A stretch of 64,000 nt of DNA from Epithemia pelagica. Its lineage: Eukaryota > Bacillariophyta > Bacillariophyceae > Surirellales > Surirellaceae. A model generated the notes under the pieces. The model did no database searches. It had not been told where the DNA came from and saw nothing but the letters and a program-made list of their open reading frames with translations. A program made the position numbers and the translations under genes. The first letter of the stretch is position 1; every line of letters begins with the position of its first letter. Shown piece after piece: positions 18,130-27,738 of this stretch. Location: the NCBI GenBank assembly GCA_946965045.2, contig OX337229.1:434001-498000 (forward strand). Reading direction: 5' to 3'.

Positions 18130-20032
18130 GCTTGCTCGCTCTATGAGTGCAATCTGAAACTGTGAGCGAGAAGGATAATTTCGAACGATTCAAATACTTT
18201 TCTTCCGTGTAATATGGTGGGGGACGATCAAGAGAGATCAAAAGGCTCTCAAAACTTTTGCTTCGCTTGTTTGTTTAGTTAGGAGCAAGAGTCGAATCGG
18301 GCAATAAGATGGAATCGGCTGATACGGCGCAAGTTCCATAAAGGCTCTATTGTGGCATCAAGATAGCGTCTGATGATACTGATAGAGCTCTTGTAACAAG
18401 ATGGATTTCTCGCGCTTTTCGGTTAGCCCTACTCTACAGCCATACGTTGTGCGTGTATTGTGGCTTCGTCTTGGAGGGCAACCCTTGAATAGAACCCGTT
18501 CTCGCTGTCCGGGGATACGGTCAATGTTCTCGACCTTCATCCGGAGGATAATCGACAAAGAGAATAAAAAGATTAGGTAGAGTACGGGCTCACTGTTTCA
18601 TGGCATGTGATTCGGACGCGTCTGTCTTCAAGCGCAGCGTCGAAAAGATGGAGGCAATTGTAATCAGTTCCTCGGAATCTCGAGGCTTATATGAACGCAT
18701 TCCAGGGCTATTTAAAAAATCGATCGTTCATATTTATTGACATAGGAAGAACATTTATGCTCTATCATATAAGCCTTGTCGATCAAATTTCAAATAATTT
18801 GGTATTCGGAAGTGAATTATGCGTGGGCTTCAATCACATTTCACATAAGCGCAATTCTATGCTATTGCCTTCGGTCGCATTTCTTGGTTTGCTACCTCTT
18901 TCCCGGCCAGCTTCATTTTTTACTTCTTGGTTTTTTCGAAATGATGATTGGTTGCGACAATCACTGGTGAGTGGTGAGTGACAAGAAAAGACAATAAATA
19001 GTGGCATAAACGGTACTGCTTCCAGGCCATGAATTGAACGGTCCATGTTCGCATTTTCGATCCACAAGATTGGCATGATGTTTTTGTTTTTGGATGCATG
19101 TTTCATGTGCATGCTCCCTGGGTGAGCAAGTCCAGCCAACAGCTACCTCCCGCGCATCTTCACCAGTGGATCTGGTTTCGTTTGTCAACAGCATGGTTTG
19201 AAGACGCCGCTACTCGTACAAGTCGTGGCATTTTGAGTCTACCATGCCTCTTGTGCTTCATTGTTTCGATAGCTGGACACAAGAGTGATGGCAACCTAGG
19301 TAGCCACTATATACGACATCTCCAATCGTGAGACCAAATCGCCTCTTGACATGTTATCTGTTGCTTTCTTGATCGTTGATTTGAAGCCATTCCCTCCCTG
19401 GATCAACATCGAGGTGGTTATTGGCCACCTTGATTCCACCAAGAGAACGAACTCGGTATCGATACCAATGCACCTTCGATCTTGATGATATCACACCACA
19501 TGGCAGAAAATGCCAATCGACACATTTCGGCAGGTGCCATTTGCGATTTCCTCTGGACAATGGAGCGTTTTCTCGAAAGGCACATGTTGGAAACAGTGTC
19601 TGTGTCAGGTTCCTAGACATTTGAATTCGAACTGGTTTTTCTTTCAAGTTTAGTTTTGGTATCATCCTTCGCCGTATCCAATAGAAGGACCGTAAATATC
19701 GTCTTTTGTCTGTCATGTTTGTATACACTGCGACCTGCAAACTCCAGAGGATGGAGTCGCAAAGAGTTTCACGGCGACGAGGATAGGATTGTGAGGGACA
19801 TGTGTCCTGTCTATCATCAAGAATGAGATTTATTTTCTGTAGGGGTACACGAGATTGTCTCAAATACATGCACTTAATAAACAGTTGAGCTGGTGTTATA
19901 ATATACCCGCGAGGAGCGTCAGTCCAAGTCGTTGCGTTTGTTGGCGTTGTGAATTTTGAATTTTCGCATTATCCGGTGTTCCATGATTGATCAATGATTT
20001 CCTTCATTTCTTGCAGTCCTCGTTTCCGTTGG
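18130..20032. other. Intergenic, nothing recognised
   Basis: About 1.9 kb between the TatD remnant/hypothetical ORF and the YbjN-like gene. It is AT-richer, with only short ORFs of random-looking composition, including an Arg-rich 171-codon one on the minus strand (19354-19869). No RNA gene, domain or repeat was found. Confidence 0.5.
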
Positions 20033-20632
20033 TTACTGCGCTGAGGCGGGTCCACTGGTAGGGGCATTGGCCATTGTGCCACGAATTTCTTCAAAGGCTT
20101 GCAGCGGCGGTTTGTTCCCATAAATCACTCCCATAATGGCTGGAAAGTATCGATCCATTGTGGCGGCGGAGACCATAATATTTGTTTCAATCATTTCCAA
20201 TGACAAGGCCGATCCTTCCACATCCACTGCCATGCGATATCTCACTTCTCCGTCGCGGAAATCCAATTCAAAGTTACCCAGTGCCAAAGTGTAGTTGATT
20301 CGCATCAAAAGTTCGGCACACGACGAGCGACTGTTTTCCGGAACCTTTACTGGTGATTCAATGAACACAAGCATGCGATCTTGGTTCACCTTGACATCAA
20401 TAAAGCTCCGGAAAGACGAATTATTTCCAGTCAAGTTTAATGAAATGACTTGGCTCCCATCCTCTCGCGGCGCTTGAAGCTGGTAGCTACGACTTCCGGC
20501 ATCCAGATATTGCTTCACCAACGCCAGCATTCCAGGCGACTCTGGACTGCTGCCGACCAACGACGAAGTGACTATACCGGGTGTTGCAGTCGAGTCTTCT
20601 TCGGGGGAGGGAGAGACAGGGTTGGTCGCCAT
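20033..20632 (-). CDS. YbjN-domain protein
   Basis: I chose the ATG at 20632 (MATNPVSPSPEEDS...), giving 199 residues; an upstream in-frame ATG at 20722 would add 30 residues of low-complexity leader. After a ~35-residue Ser/Pro/Thr-rich N-terminus, the protein shows the alternating pattern of the YbjN / type III secretion chaperone-like fold: IDVKVNQDRMLVFIESPVKVPENSR, split across two strands, then a helix (CAELLMRINY), the strand pair LGNFELDFRDGEVRYR, and a long C-terminal helix region. Bacterial and plastid-lineage YbjN proteins are mostly uncharacterised and have been suggested to act in stress or signalling. It has no transit peptide that I can call. It stands alone, with no obvious operon-like partner. 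Confidence 0.7.
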   Translation of the reverse strand: MATNPVSPSPEEDSTATPGIVTSSLVGSSPESPGMLALVKQYLDAGSRSYQLQAPREDGSQVISLNLTGNNSSFRSFIDVKVNQDRMLVFIESPVKVPENSRSSCAELLMRINYTLALGNFELDFRDGEVRYRMAVDVEGSALSLEMIETNIMVSAATMDRYFPAIMGVIYGNKPPLQAFEEIRGTMANAPTSGPASAQ

Positions 20633-21864
20633 GGTCCAATAGAAGATCGACAAATCTGATTTGTTGTGAAGAAGAGCGACGGCGGAGTGCGAAAGAAAAG
20701 AGCCGGGAGTCCAGGTTTGCAAAATCAGTCCCGCCGGAATAGTTTCCAGTCGCGGTCGCTTCCACGTCAGTCCAGAACGCAGCTACCTTTGTTACCTTTG
20801 TTACATGCTCAACCTCCTCCTCAAAATCAAAAGAGTAGTACGGGAAGTTGAGTAAGGCAAAGTTTGAATGACTTCTTGAAAAGAGGACAATGGAAACTTT
20901 CCACAAATGGGACGACTGTTGTCGTCACCACGATTCCACTAGCTGTTTCTTGAGAGAGCGAAGTAACGTTTTGCGTTTTCCGATAGGTCATGTTGAAATG
21001 GATAACTCCCCCGAGAAAGTTTGTCGCACAGGTTTCTAGTCCAACAAGTAATAAATAAGATATACACTGTATCAGATTGGTCCAAGCTCGATCGATCACA
21101 TTTTCTGTTCACTCACATTACTAACAGCGTCTTGGCCACACTCGTTTTCTGCTCTGAACCAAATGAACATACGGCTTCAGGTGACCACCTTCTGTGCTAA
21201 CTACAAAGGAAACGTACTGGTAGAGAAGGAAACCATCTACAACAGGGACGTACCATTTGGTAGTGGCTTCCAAAGCCCTCGAAATTGCTGTCGTCTACAT
21301 TACAGCTGGGTGTGAACAAACGTCATACCAGGCGAAACAACGCAGTCGTTTACCATAGCGATTGGGTTGAAATCTAGCTCTCATAGCTTCATTTGGTTCA
21401 TCACATCTCTCCCATCGTCGATCCGTCCGGTGCAATTGAGGAGTAGGATTCCCTTCCCCAAAAGCTAGTGGAGATTCATACAAGCACGTAGGGGTAAGCT
21501 AGCCCCGAAGACCGAAGGCGCGCGTGCTCGGGAGTTGACCTGCGTGCACCTGACCGGCAGTCGCATGTCGCATTGTCTAACGTCTAACGTCGGTCGCAAA
21601 CGGAAGAAGTGACGCAAGACCAAGACAGCGTACAACCGTGCGTACGCTTCCCCTTTAGGCTTTGTTAGTCGATGATTCTCGCTGGGAAAAGATCCCATCC
21701 TTCATGGGCAAGATTCGCTAGATGCTCTACCGTGCTCTAATGTGCTCTTGCATGTTCCAGCTGGAAACGGTGAATTCAAGAGACATGTTTCTCACAAAAC
21801 CAGAATCACAAAAATCAAACATCAACCTGTTCGGCTAACAAAAAAAACAAGTATATATCACAAA
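20633..21864. other. Intergenic spacer between divergent YbjN-like and GST genes
   Basis: About 1.2 kb with no convincing ORF. It contains small tandem units, such as GTTACCTTT twice near 20785-20802 and GTCTAAC twice near 21576-21590. It must hold both 5' regions, since the flanking genes are transcribed away from each other. Confidence 0.5.
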
Positions 21865-22539
21865 ATGACGACATCTGTATCATTCAAGTACCTTGACTTG
21901 GGTCACATTGGTGGCCGGGGAGGAACTCTACGCTTCTTCCTGCTCGCAAACGGCATTCCCTACGAAGAAGACTTGTACCAATACAATGATTCCGTATGGG
22001 GCGTCGAGAAGAAACGACTTATGGAGTCTGGTGAAAATCCCTGTGGAACAATCCCAGTCGCATACACCGAAGATGGCCATCATTTGAGCCAGCACATTTC
22101 CATGGCTCGTTACTTTGCTCGTGTCAACAAGTTAGATTCGGGAGATTCATGGAAGGACTACGTTCAAGATGTCGTTGCCGATGAATACCAAGGATTCCGC
22201 AACATCTGGGTCGAAAAGTCTTTTGCCAGCACGGACGAACAAAAGGCGGAATATGTTTCCAAGACTGTCCCTGACCTATTGACCAAATTTGAAGGCCTCT
22301 ACAAAAAATACAAGACGACTGGCAAAGATCAAGCATATTTGAGCACCAGTCCGTCTGGTTCTCCCTTGTGGGGAGATACAGCCATGTTCAGTATTCTGTA
22401 CGATCACATCCAATTGGGTCATTTTACGGAAGAAACATTGACTTCTTCGTACCCACACTTGTCCGCCTTGTACAAAGCATTCCTCGCCATTCCAGCCGTC
22501 GCAGAATGGATCGAACGTAAGAAACCAACCACGAAATAA
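21865..22539 (+). CDS. Glutathione S-transferase, sigma-like
   Basis: 224 residues from the ATG at 21865; an upstream in-frame ATG-less extension back to 21742 is taken as 5' UTR. The N-terminal thioredoxin-like domain (1-85) includes FKYLDLGHIGGRGGTLRFF, resembling the sigma-class start with its active-site Tyr/Phe region and Gly-rich turn, and GTIPVAYTEDGHHLSQHISM, matching the cis-Pro and the ..QS/H.. glutathione-binding segment. The C-terminal all-helical domain (90-224) contains the N-capping-type motif SGSPLWGDTAMFSILYDH. Length is standard for soluble GSTs. It would conjugate glutathione to electrophiles or reduce peroxides in the cytosol. Intronless. Confidence 0.85.
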   Translation: MTTSVSFKYLDLGHIGGRGGTLRFFLLANGIPYEEDLYQYNDSVWGVEKKRLMESGENPCGTIPVAYTEDGHHLSQHISMARYFARVNKLDSGDSWKDYVQDVVADEYQGFRNIWVEKSFASTDEQKAEYVSKTVPDLLTKFEGLYKKYKTTGKDQAYLSTSPSGSPLWGDTAMFSILYDHIQLGHFTEETLTSSYPHLSALYKAFLAIPAVAEWIERKKPTTK

Positions 22540-22788
22540 ATCAAATAGATGTTGATTGAGGATAAACGATTCATCGTAGAGGTCAGAAGAATCTCTAGGA
22601 GTAGGAGCTAGAGTCTAGGGAGAGAGGACTACCTACAATGGAAATAGAAACCTTGCATAGGCCCGAGCCCGCCCCGTGGCATACGCAGGCCACCCTTACT
22701 ACAAAAGGGATAGGGATATCAAAGTGTGGTAAAATCTTGCACCGTCTGCGCTATTTCGAGGGTTCGACTTAAAGAGATATTCACGACA

Positions 22789-23350
22789 ATGGGACTTTCG
22801 ATTTGGCATCTCTTCAAGGTACGTTATCGAATGGGTGAATGGCTACCTAAGAGGTTGAAATCATTGGCGACATCAGAGAACGAAAATTGATTGTTGCATA
22901 AACCTTTTCAAGTGCAATTCTCACGCAACTCACGATTGTATGGCTTTCCAACAACTCTGCAGACTGGATTGTTGTTTACCAACTCTCTCATGATCTTGAA
23001 TCGCAAACGTTTTTTAGCAAAGTATGGACTTAATGATTTGAATCAGATGCAACAAGGACCTCAGTATGGCGCTGCCTCCAGTAACAGTCCCTTGAAGTCG
23101 CAATTGGTTGGTCTCTTGCATGCTGTGCAATATCTCAAGGTATGTTCATGCTTGTGGTTGCGGTAGGGGTCTCATCAATTTCTCTGGAAAGATTCGATCC
23201 TTGGTTTTGATTGCAACTTATTCTTGTTCATTGTTTTTATTGTGCCTTGCGTTTGTTTGTCTCACACGTTTTGTCATGTTGTCGATTCAGGTTCCAGTCA
23301 TTGTGGCCAATGTGTTGGTGATTGTTTTCGAAATCTTGTTAGGAGGATAG
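22789..23350 (+). CDS. YOS1: YOS1 / IER3IP1 homologue, three exons
   Basis: Exons 22789-22818, 22963-23139 and 23291-23350 join in phase 0 across GT-AG introns of 144 and 151 bp, giving 88 residues, close to the ~80-85 usual in this family. The protein starts MGLSIWHLFK, then a first membrane segment (TGLLFTNSLMIL), the signature NRKRFLAKYG, a variable loop, SPLKSQLVGLLHAVQYLK and a C-terminal membrane segment (VPVIVANVLVIVFEILLG). YOS1 is a small Golgi/ER membrane protein needed for ER-to-Golgi COPII vesicle transport with Yip1/Yif1. The 10-codon first exon is easily missed; its splice pattern is supported by exact agreement with the family's N-terminus. Confidence 0.9.
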
Positions 23351-24100
23351 ACGATTTGGAAAGGATGACCGAGAATCGTTACCACGTGGAGTGTGGTGTA
23401 ATGAGATTTGGTCCGAAAGAAGACCTCCTACAATTTCAAAGCTGTCGGTGCATTGTATGTGGACCTAGCTTCAGCTTCAACATGATTCGAGACGACATCA
23501 CTGGTTTGATTGTATCCTTGATACTCTCAAGACAAGCATGTGGGAGAAAACTGCTGATCGAAGGGGTAGAGAATCGTGAAATACTCCGTGCTTCAGACAC
23601 AACAACATCGCCATTCGTAGAGCTTGTGACTCTCACTGGGTGAATAAGATAGTGCAAAAGACCTTGCGGAAGTCAACTTTGATGCTTTCATGGAATAGAC
23701 GTAGTAGGTAGGAGTAGGTAGATGTACTCCTTGGAGCATTAGACCAATGATTAAGGCGCATAGCGGCATATGAGTATACGAAGACACCTAGCCCGTTGAG
23801 GTCGCCCGCGGGCGCCTGATCATACGCGACCGGACATTTTTTCGCAATGATCACAACAGGCACAACAGGCACAACATGCACTCACAAAGAAAAAAAGGCG
23901 AGAGGCAAGCAAAGAGTCTGTTCGAGGAGCATCCCATCCCTGATATCTGGTGCCCCGATCAGGCTTTATCATTGAGTTCCCTTCAAGCCGTGGGCGAGAC
24001 CATCACAAGAAAGCCCCAAGACAAGTTCCGTCCCTTGCAGACCAGCCGTTGCCGACACGGATGTGTTATTTCTTGGCGAGGTGAACAGGCTCCATTACCC
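23351..24100. other. Spacer before zeta-kinase copy A
   Basis: 750 bp without a clear gene. An open frame continues upstream of the chosen start of copy A (from 23876) but is of low quality. An AGGAGTA motif pair occurs near 23709-23732. From 24054 on, the sequence is shared with copy B, which marks the left edge of the duplicated block. Confidence 0.5.
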
Positions 24101-25580
24101 ATGTGTTTCACATTGCGACGACGCATTGTGCTCATTGCCTTTTGGGTAATGACGTCTTTCAACATGGTCAAGGCGACCTCCGATGGTGTAAAGGAGACTT
24201 ACTCGGCCGTAGCTGCATCGTACGTGTCATCCTCATCCTCTGTCTCGTCAAGGACGAACGCATGGACCACTGGCCATCCGAGTCGAAGCATTGCCCCAAA
24301 GGATGAGACAAGAACGACCAGCAAATCGTCCTCATTCCACAGACATACCGGGTACAGTGCAAAGGACGAACGAGAGGACAGGGCAACGTGGCCTGCTCGA
24401 TCCTTCAATGCCTCGCAATCGACAGAAGACAATTACAAACATTCCAATCAGGATACTGTAAAACCGAATCCATTCCACCAAAGAAAAGACAAGGGGAATG
24501 AAGCCCTCATTCTCAACGTTGGAAGATTTGCGGATATTCGAAAGACGCTCGATTATTCCTATCACAGTGTCTACACCTTGGAGCGACAAGCCTTTCAAGA
24601 TGATTTGATCCAATCGATTCTAGATCAGCATGAACATACAGCTGCGCAAGTACTACGGGGCGGACCTACCGATTCAACTTGCACTTCCGTGGAATCAGCC
24701 ATCAAAGGCACAACGACGGATCAATCATCAACAGTCAGTGTCAATGACATTGCATGGCACACTCCGAAACCGTCCATTTCGGATGCCGATCGACAAACAT
24801 CCACATTGTCAAGAGCGAAAACCAACAACACCCCTCAATGGATTGTCTTCACCGCCGGTGTCATGGGTGCAGGCAAAACCTATACGTTGGAATGGTTGCA
24901 TCGCCAAGCCTATTTTCCCTTGCACGATTATGTGGTGGTCGATCCGGATCACATTCGTCGCATGTTACCCGAATTTCATGTCTATGTACAAGGACCTGAT
25001 CCTCGACATTCCGAACTGGCGGGGGAACGAACTCGCAAGGAAGCCAATTTACTGACTGAAGTCTTGACCAAGGCGGCCTTGCGACAAGGACGATCCGTAG
25101 TTGTCGATGGGACCCTTCGAGATGCGACCTGGTACCAAACGTACTTTGCACAGCTGCGGAAAGATTATCCCGGTGTGGCCATTGCTATTTTACACATTAC
25201 GGCACCACCAAAGGCAGTCTATCAACGAGCCGGGGTAAGAAAGGAGTGAAACTCTATCGGTTGGTCAAGTGTTATTTCTTCCAACCGCAGTCTTGTTCTT
25301 CTTGTCTCATTGTCGAATCTTTTTGTTGTTGTTGTAGAATCGAGCCAAGGTGACGGGACGTGTGATACCTCCCGCCTTGTTGCAGTCTGTCATGGATCAA
25401 GTCCCAGCTTCGGTACAAATTTTACGTCAACAAGTGGATTTGTTTGTCGAATTGTTTAATGGCCCCGATACGACTCCACGCTTGGTCACACCCCCAGACT
25501 TGACATGGCACCAATTTACACGTCTTTGGAGAGCACCCGTGACGACGAGGACTACTACTCATCCAACAGCGCGTCTGTGA
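24101..25580 (+). CDS. Zeta-toxin-fold P-loop kinase with secretory leader (copy A)
   Basis: Exon 1 24101-25234, GT-AG intron 25235-25337, exon 2 25338-25580; 458 residues. I chose the ATG at 24101 because it opens a good signal peptide (MCFTLRRR, then a hydrophobic stretch, cleavage near MVKA-TSDG). A Ser/Thr-rich linker follows (about 30-110), then a helical region, and the zeta/PezT-type kinase domain from about residue 245: Walker A GVMGAGKT, VVVDPDHIRRMLPEF, an ERTRKEANLLTEVL helix, SVVVDGTLRDATWY and VAILHITAPP. After the intron come AKVTGRVIPPALL and a Val/Leu-rich end. Zeta family kinases phosphorylate UDP-GlcNAc-type or other small substrates. Bacterial members are toxins; eukaryotic homologues are mostly uncharacterised. 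No antitoxin-like partner is visible. An intact catalytic core suggests a working enzyme in the secretory pathway. Confidence 0.8.
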
Positions 25581-25589
25581 AGTTACCCA

Positions 25590-25806
25590 GGTTGTCTTTC
25601 CCGAATATTTAACTCTTTGGTCCTTGGCTTGGATTCGAATGGCAATTGCAATTTCCATTTGGGCCGTGCATTGCGTCGCGACGGCTTGTGGAATGGAACG
25701 GTTGCGTCCAGGAAGCCGGTACCAACAGTTTGCCCCGCACTTCGTGGTATACCAAACACGCTTCCAGTGTGGCTGGTAGTATGGTGAATTATTATGGGCA
25801 GTACTG
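25590..25806 (+). pseudogene. Coding-like remnant downstream of copy A
   Basis: Two adjoining frames give plausible protein sequence (DSNGNCNFHLGRALRRDG in one, GCVQEAGTNSLPRTSW in the other). They can be joined if one copy of a 5-bp tandem duplication (TGGAA twice, 25689-25698) is discounted. I do not recognise the family. This could be an old exon of copy A or a separate decayed gene. Confidence 0.35.
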
Positions 25807-26160
25807 ATGGGTCATGACGCCTCCTCATTATCCTCGTCGTCCACTGGAACTTGTCACGTGTCGTGGTGGACCGCAATGGATTCCAAAGATGCATTGGCAC
25901 AGGACACTGGTACCGACCACATTGTCACAGAGAGGACAACGACAACGACCACAACAAGAAGCAGGCAATCCGCACACAAAAGGATGCTGCTGCAGTGGTT
26001 CACTTTTGTATCGAACTGACCTGCCCTGTTCCTAATCGTCCGTTCCATCAACGTAATCGTTATCAAGTCAGTGCTATCCCATTTCCTGCAGTATCCCAAA
26101 CAACAACAACAACAACAACAACAACATGCCGCCGCAACCACCACAGGACACCACGAATGA

Positions 26161-26820
26161 GTGCTGTCGGTACGTGTTGGTGCGGGAACGCATGTCGCGG
26201 CACCACTTTTCCCTCCACGAATTGGCTCCCAACCACAACAAGAATCAGACTGTCATGGCCGGCAGTTCCCTCTATGCCTTGGTGTGGATTTCTTTGACCA
26301 CCACCACGACGTCCCTTCTGAAAACAATGACCCACAACCCGGCGCCGGCGTCCCGGTCGTGACCTGGGATGCCAATCCCAATCAAGGCTTGTGGGGATGG
26401 CTCAGTTTTGCTCGCATGGATCGGTTGCCTCTCGAACTGGTCTTGGTCCTCTTGCGCAATGTGGGCGGCGTCATGGGTTATGCCCATTGATTGCAGTATT
26501 TGGATCCGTTGGTCATTGCCGTGGCCGCGCTCATGGAGCCCGTGGTGGCCGAAGTCTTGGCCAGTCTCGCCCATGTGAGTCCCTGGCCTGGACTCACGGG
26601 ATGGACCGGCAATCTCCTTGTCACCACGGGAACCCTCACACTGGTCTGGTACAGCAATACGCATCAACCACCAAAACAACCATTACAACCACCAAACAAA
26701 TCACCATCATCACCTCACACGAAAACGAAAACGAAGACGACCACTATCCACACTAACAACGACAACGACATGGACCACACACCACCAAGAACAAGAAAAA
26801 GAAGAGAGGGTGAATCTTGA
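26161..26820 (+). pseudogene. EamA/DMT-type transporter remnant with in-frame TGA
   Basis: A single frame reads through 26161-26820 apart from one TGA at 26488-26490. Around the stop, LPLELVLVLLRNVGGVMGY, then LQYLDPLVIAVAALMEPVV and GWTGNLLVTTGTLTLVWY, form the last transmembrane helices of an EamA/drug-metabolite-transporter protein, including the conserved MEPV turn. The preceding part (about 25807-26370) is low-complexity, shifts frames and contains a CAA run (26100-26125). No N-terminal transporter half is recognisable, so this is a decayed or truncated gene rather than an expressed one. Confidence 0.55.
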
Positions 26821-27119
26821 AGAACGACGACGACCACCACATTTTCCTCGCGACGACCGAGCCGTAGTAGTTCTAGTAGCAACAAGAGGAGAAATCATTC
26901 CTCCACCACCACATCTCTCCGTGGCGACGACCGAGCCGTAAGAAGATGACAATGGGGATTGCAATCTTGGAACCACACCACCGCAAGTCTCCAAATAAGT
27001 TTTCCTTGCACAAATTTCTTTTGGATCATCTCTTTGGTCTCCTAGGTAACTCCTAACCCCAAGCCCTGATTTTTCCATCCAGACCACGACAACTCGGAAC
27101 TAGGTAGAAGATAGATAGT
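26821..27119. other. Low-complexity spacer
   Basis: A stretch with a repeated CGACGACCGAGCCGTA unit (about 26852 and 26927). No gene was recognised. Confidence 0.4.
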
Positions 27120-27690
27120 CTCTATATTGCGTACAGCTCTTGGTGGAAAGCCCGCTCGCGACATCAACGCGGCTGTACATTGAACGGGTAGGGCGACAGG
27201 ACATCAATGGATGCCTGTCAGGCAACTATGGCACACCCCAGAGGCTAATCAGAGGAGCCCAACTCATCCCCACCATCTGGACACGAGTGCCCAGGGTGAG
27301 TAGGCTAATCAAGAGGTAGCCCTAATCTCTATCTAGCACAGAGACCGAAGTCTCCATGCCAGATACCTGGTGACACAAGGACAAGTCCTCATGCCACCAG
27401 GGTTTTGTGATAACACCGACCAAACCGACACACCAACACCAACAAGGACGTCTCCGACAAGGACTCTAGCTAGAGACTCAGCTGATGTAGGAGTAGGAGT
27501 AGAATTTTGCAATCGGTAGAAACAGAAGAAGGGGTAGTAGGAAAGATTCATAACCGACATGACTGTGCGGACGTATACCACTAGCAACCGACAACCGACA
27601 TGTTATTTTTCTGGGTTTTTAATTTTTTTGCTTTTTCTGGGTTTTTTGGATTGTTTTGCTTTTCTTGATTTTTTTGGATTTTTTTCAACT
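27120..27690 (+). repeat. Dispersed noncoding repeat R, copy 1
   Basis: Segments here recur at 34780-35480: GAGACCGAAGTCTCCATGCC (27342), the CCACCAGGGTTTTGTGATAA block (27398), CTCTAGCTAGA...CTCAGCTGATGTAGGAGTA (27465-27496), CAACCGACATGTTATTTTT (27590) and a following T-rich tract with TTTTTCTGGG units (27605-27680). It has no ORF of interest. The family type is unknown: it could be a nonautonomous transposon or a LINE/SINE-like tail. Confidence 0.75.
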
Positions 27691-27738
27691 GCACCACTAT
27701 TACACGAAAGAAAGTAGAGACGACTATACACTATCCCA

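Noticed and set aside
19354-19869. 171-codon minus-strand ORF
   Set aside because: Arg/Leu-rich, no domain, no conservation clue; consistent with chance in a 1.9-kb spacer.
1929-26490. TGA reassigned as a sense codon
   Set aside because: Several intact genes, e.g. the CCA enzyme (ends TGA at 46669-46671), stop at TGA; the internal TGAs occur only in mobile or decayed sequence.
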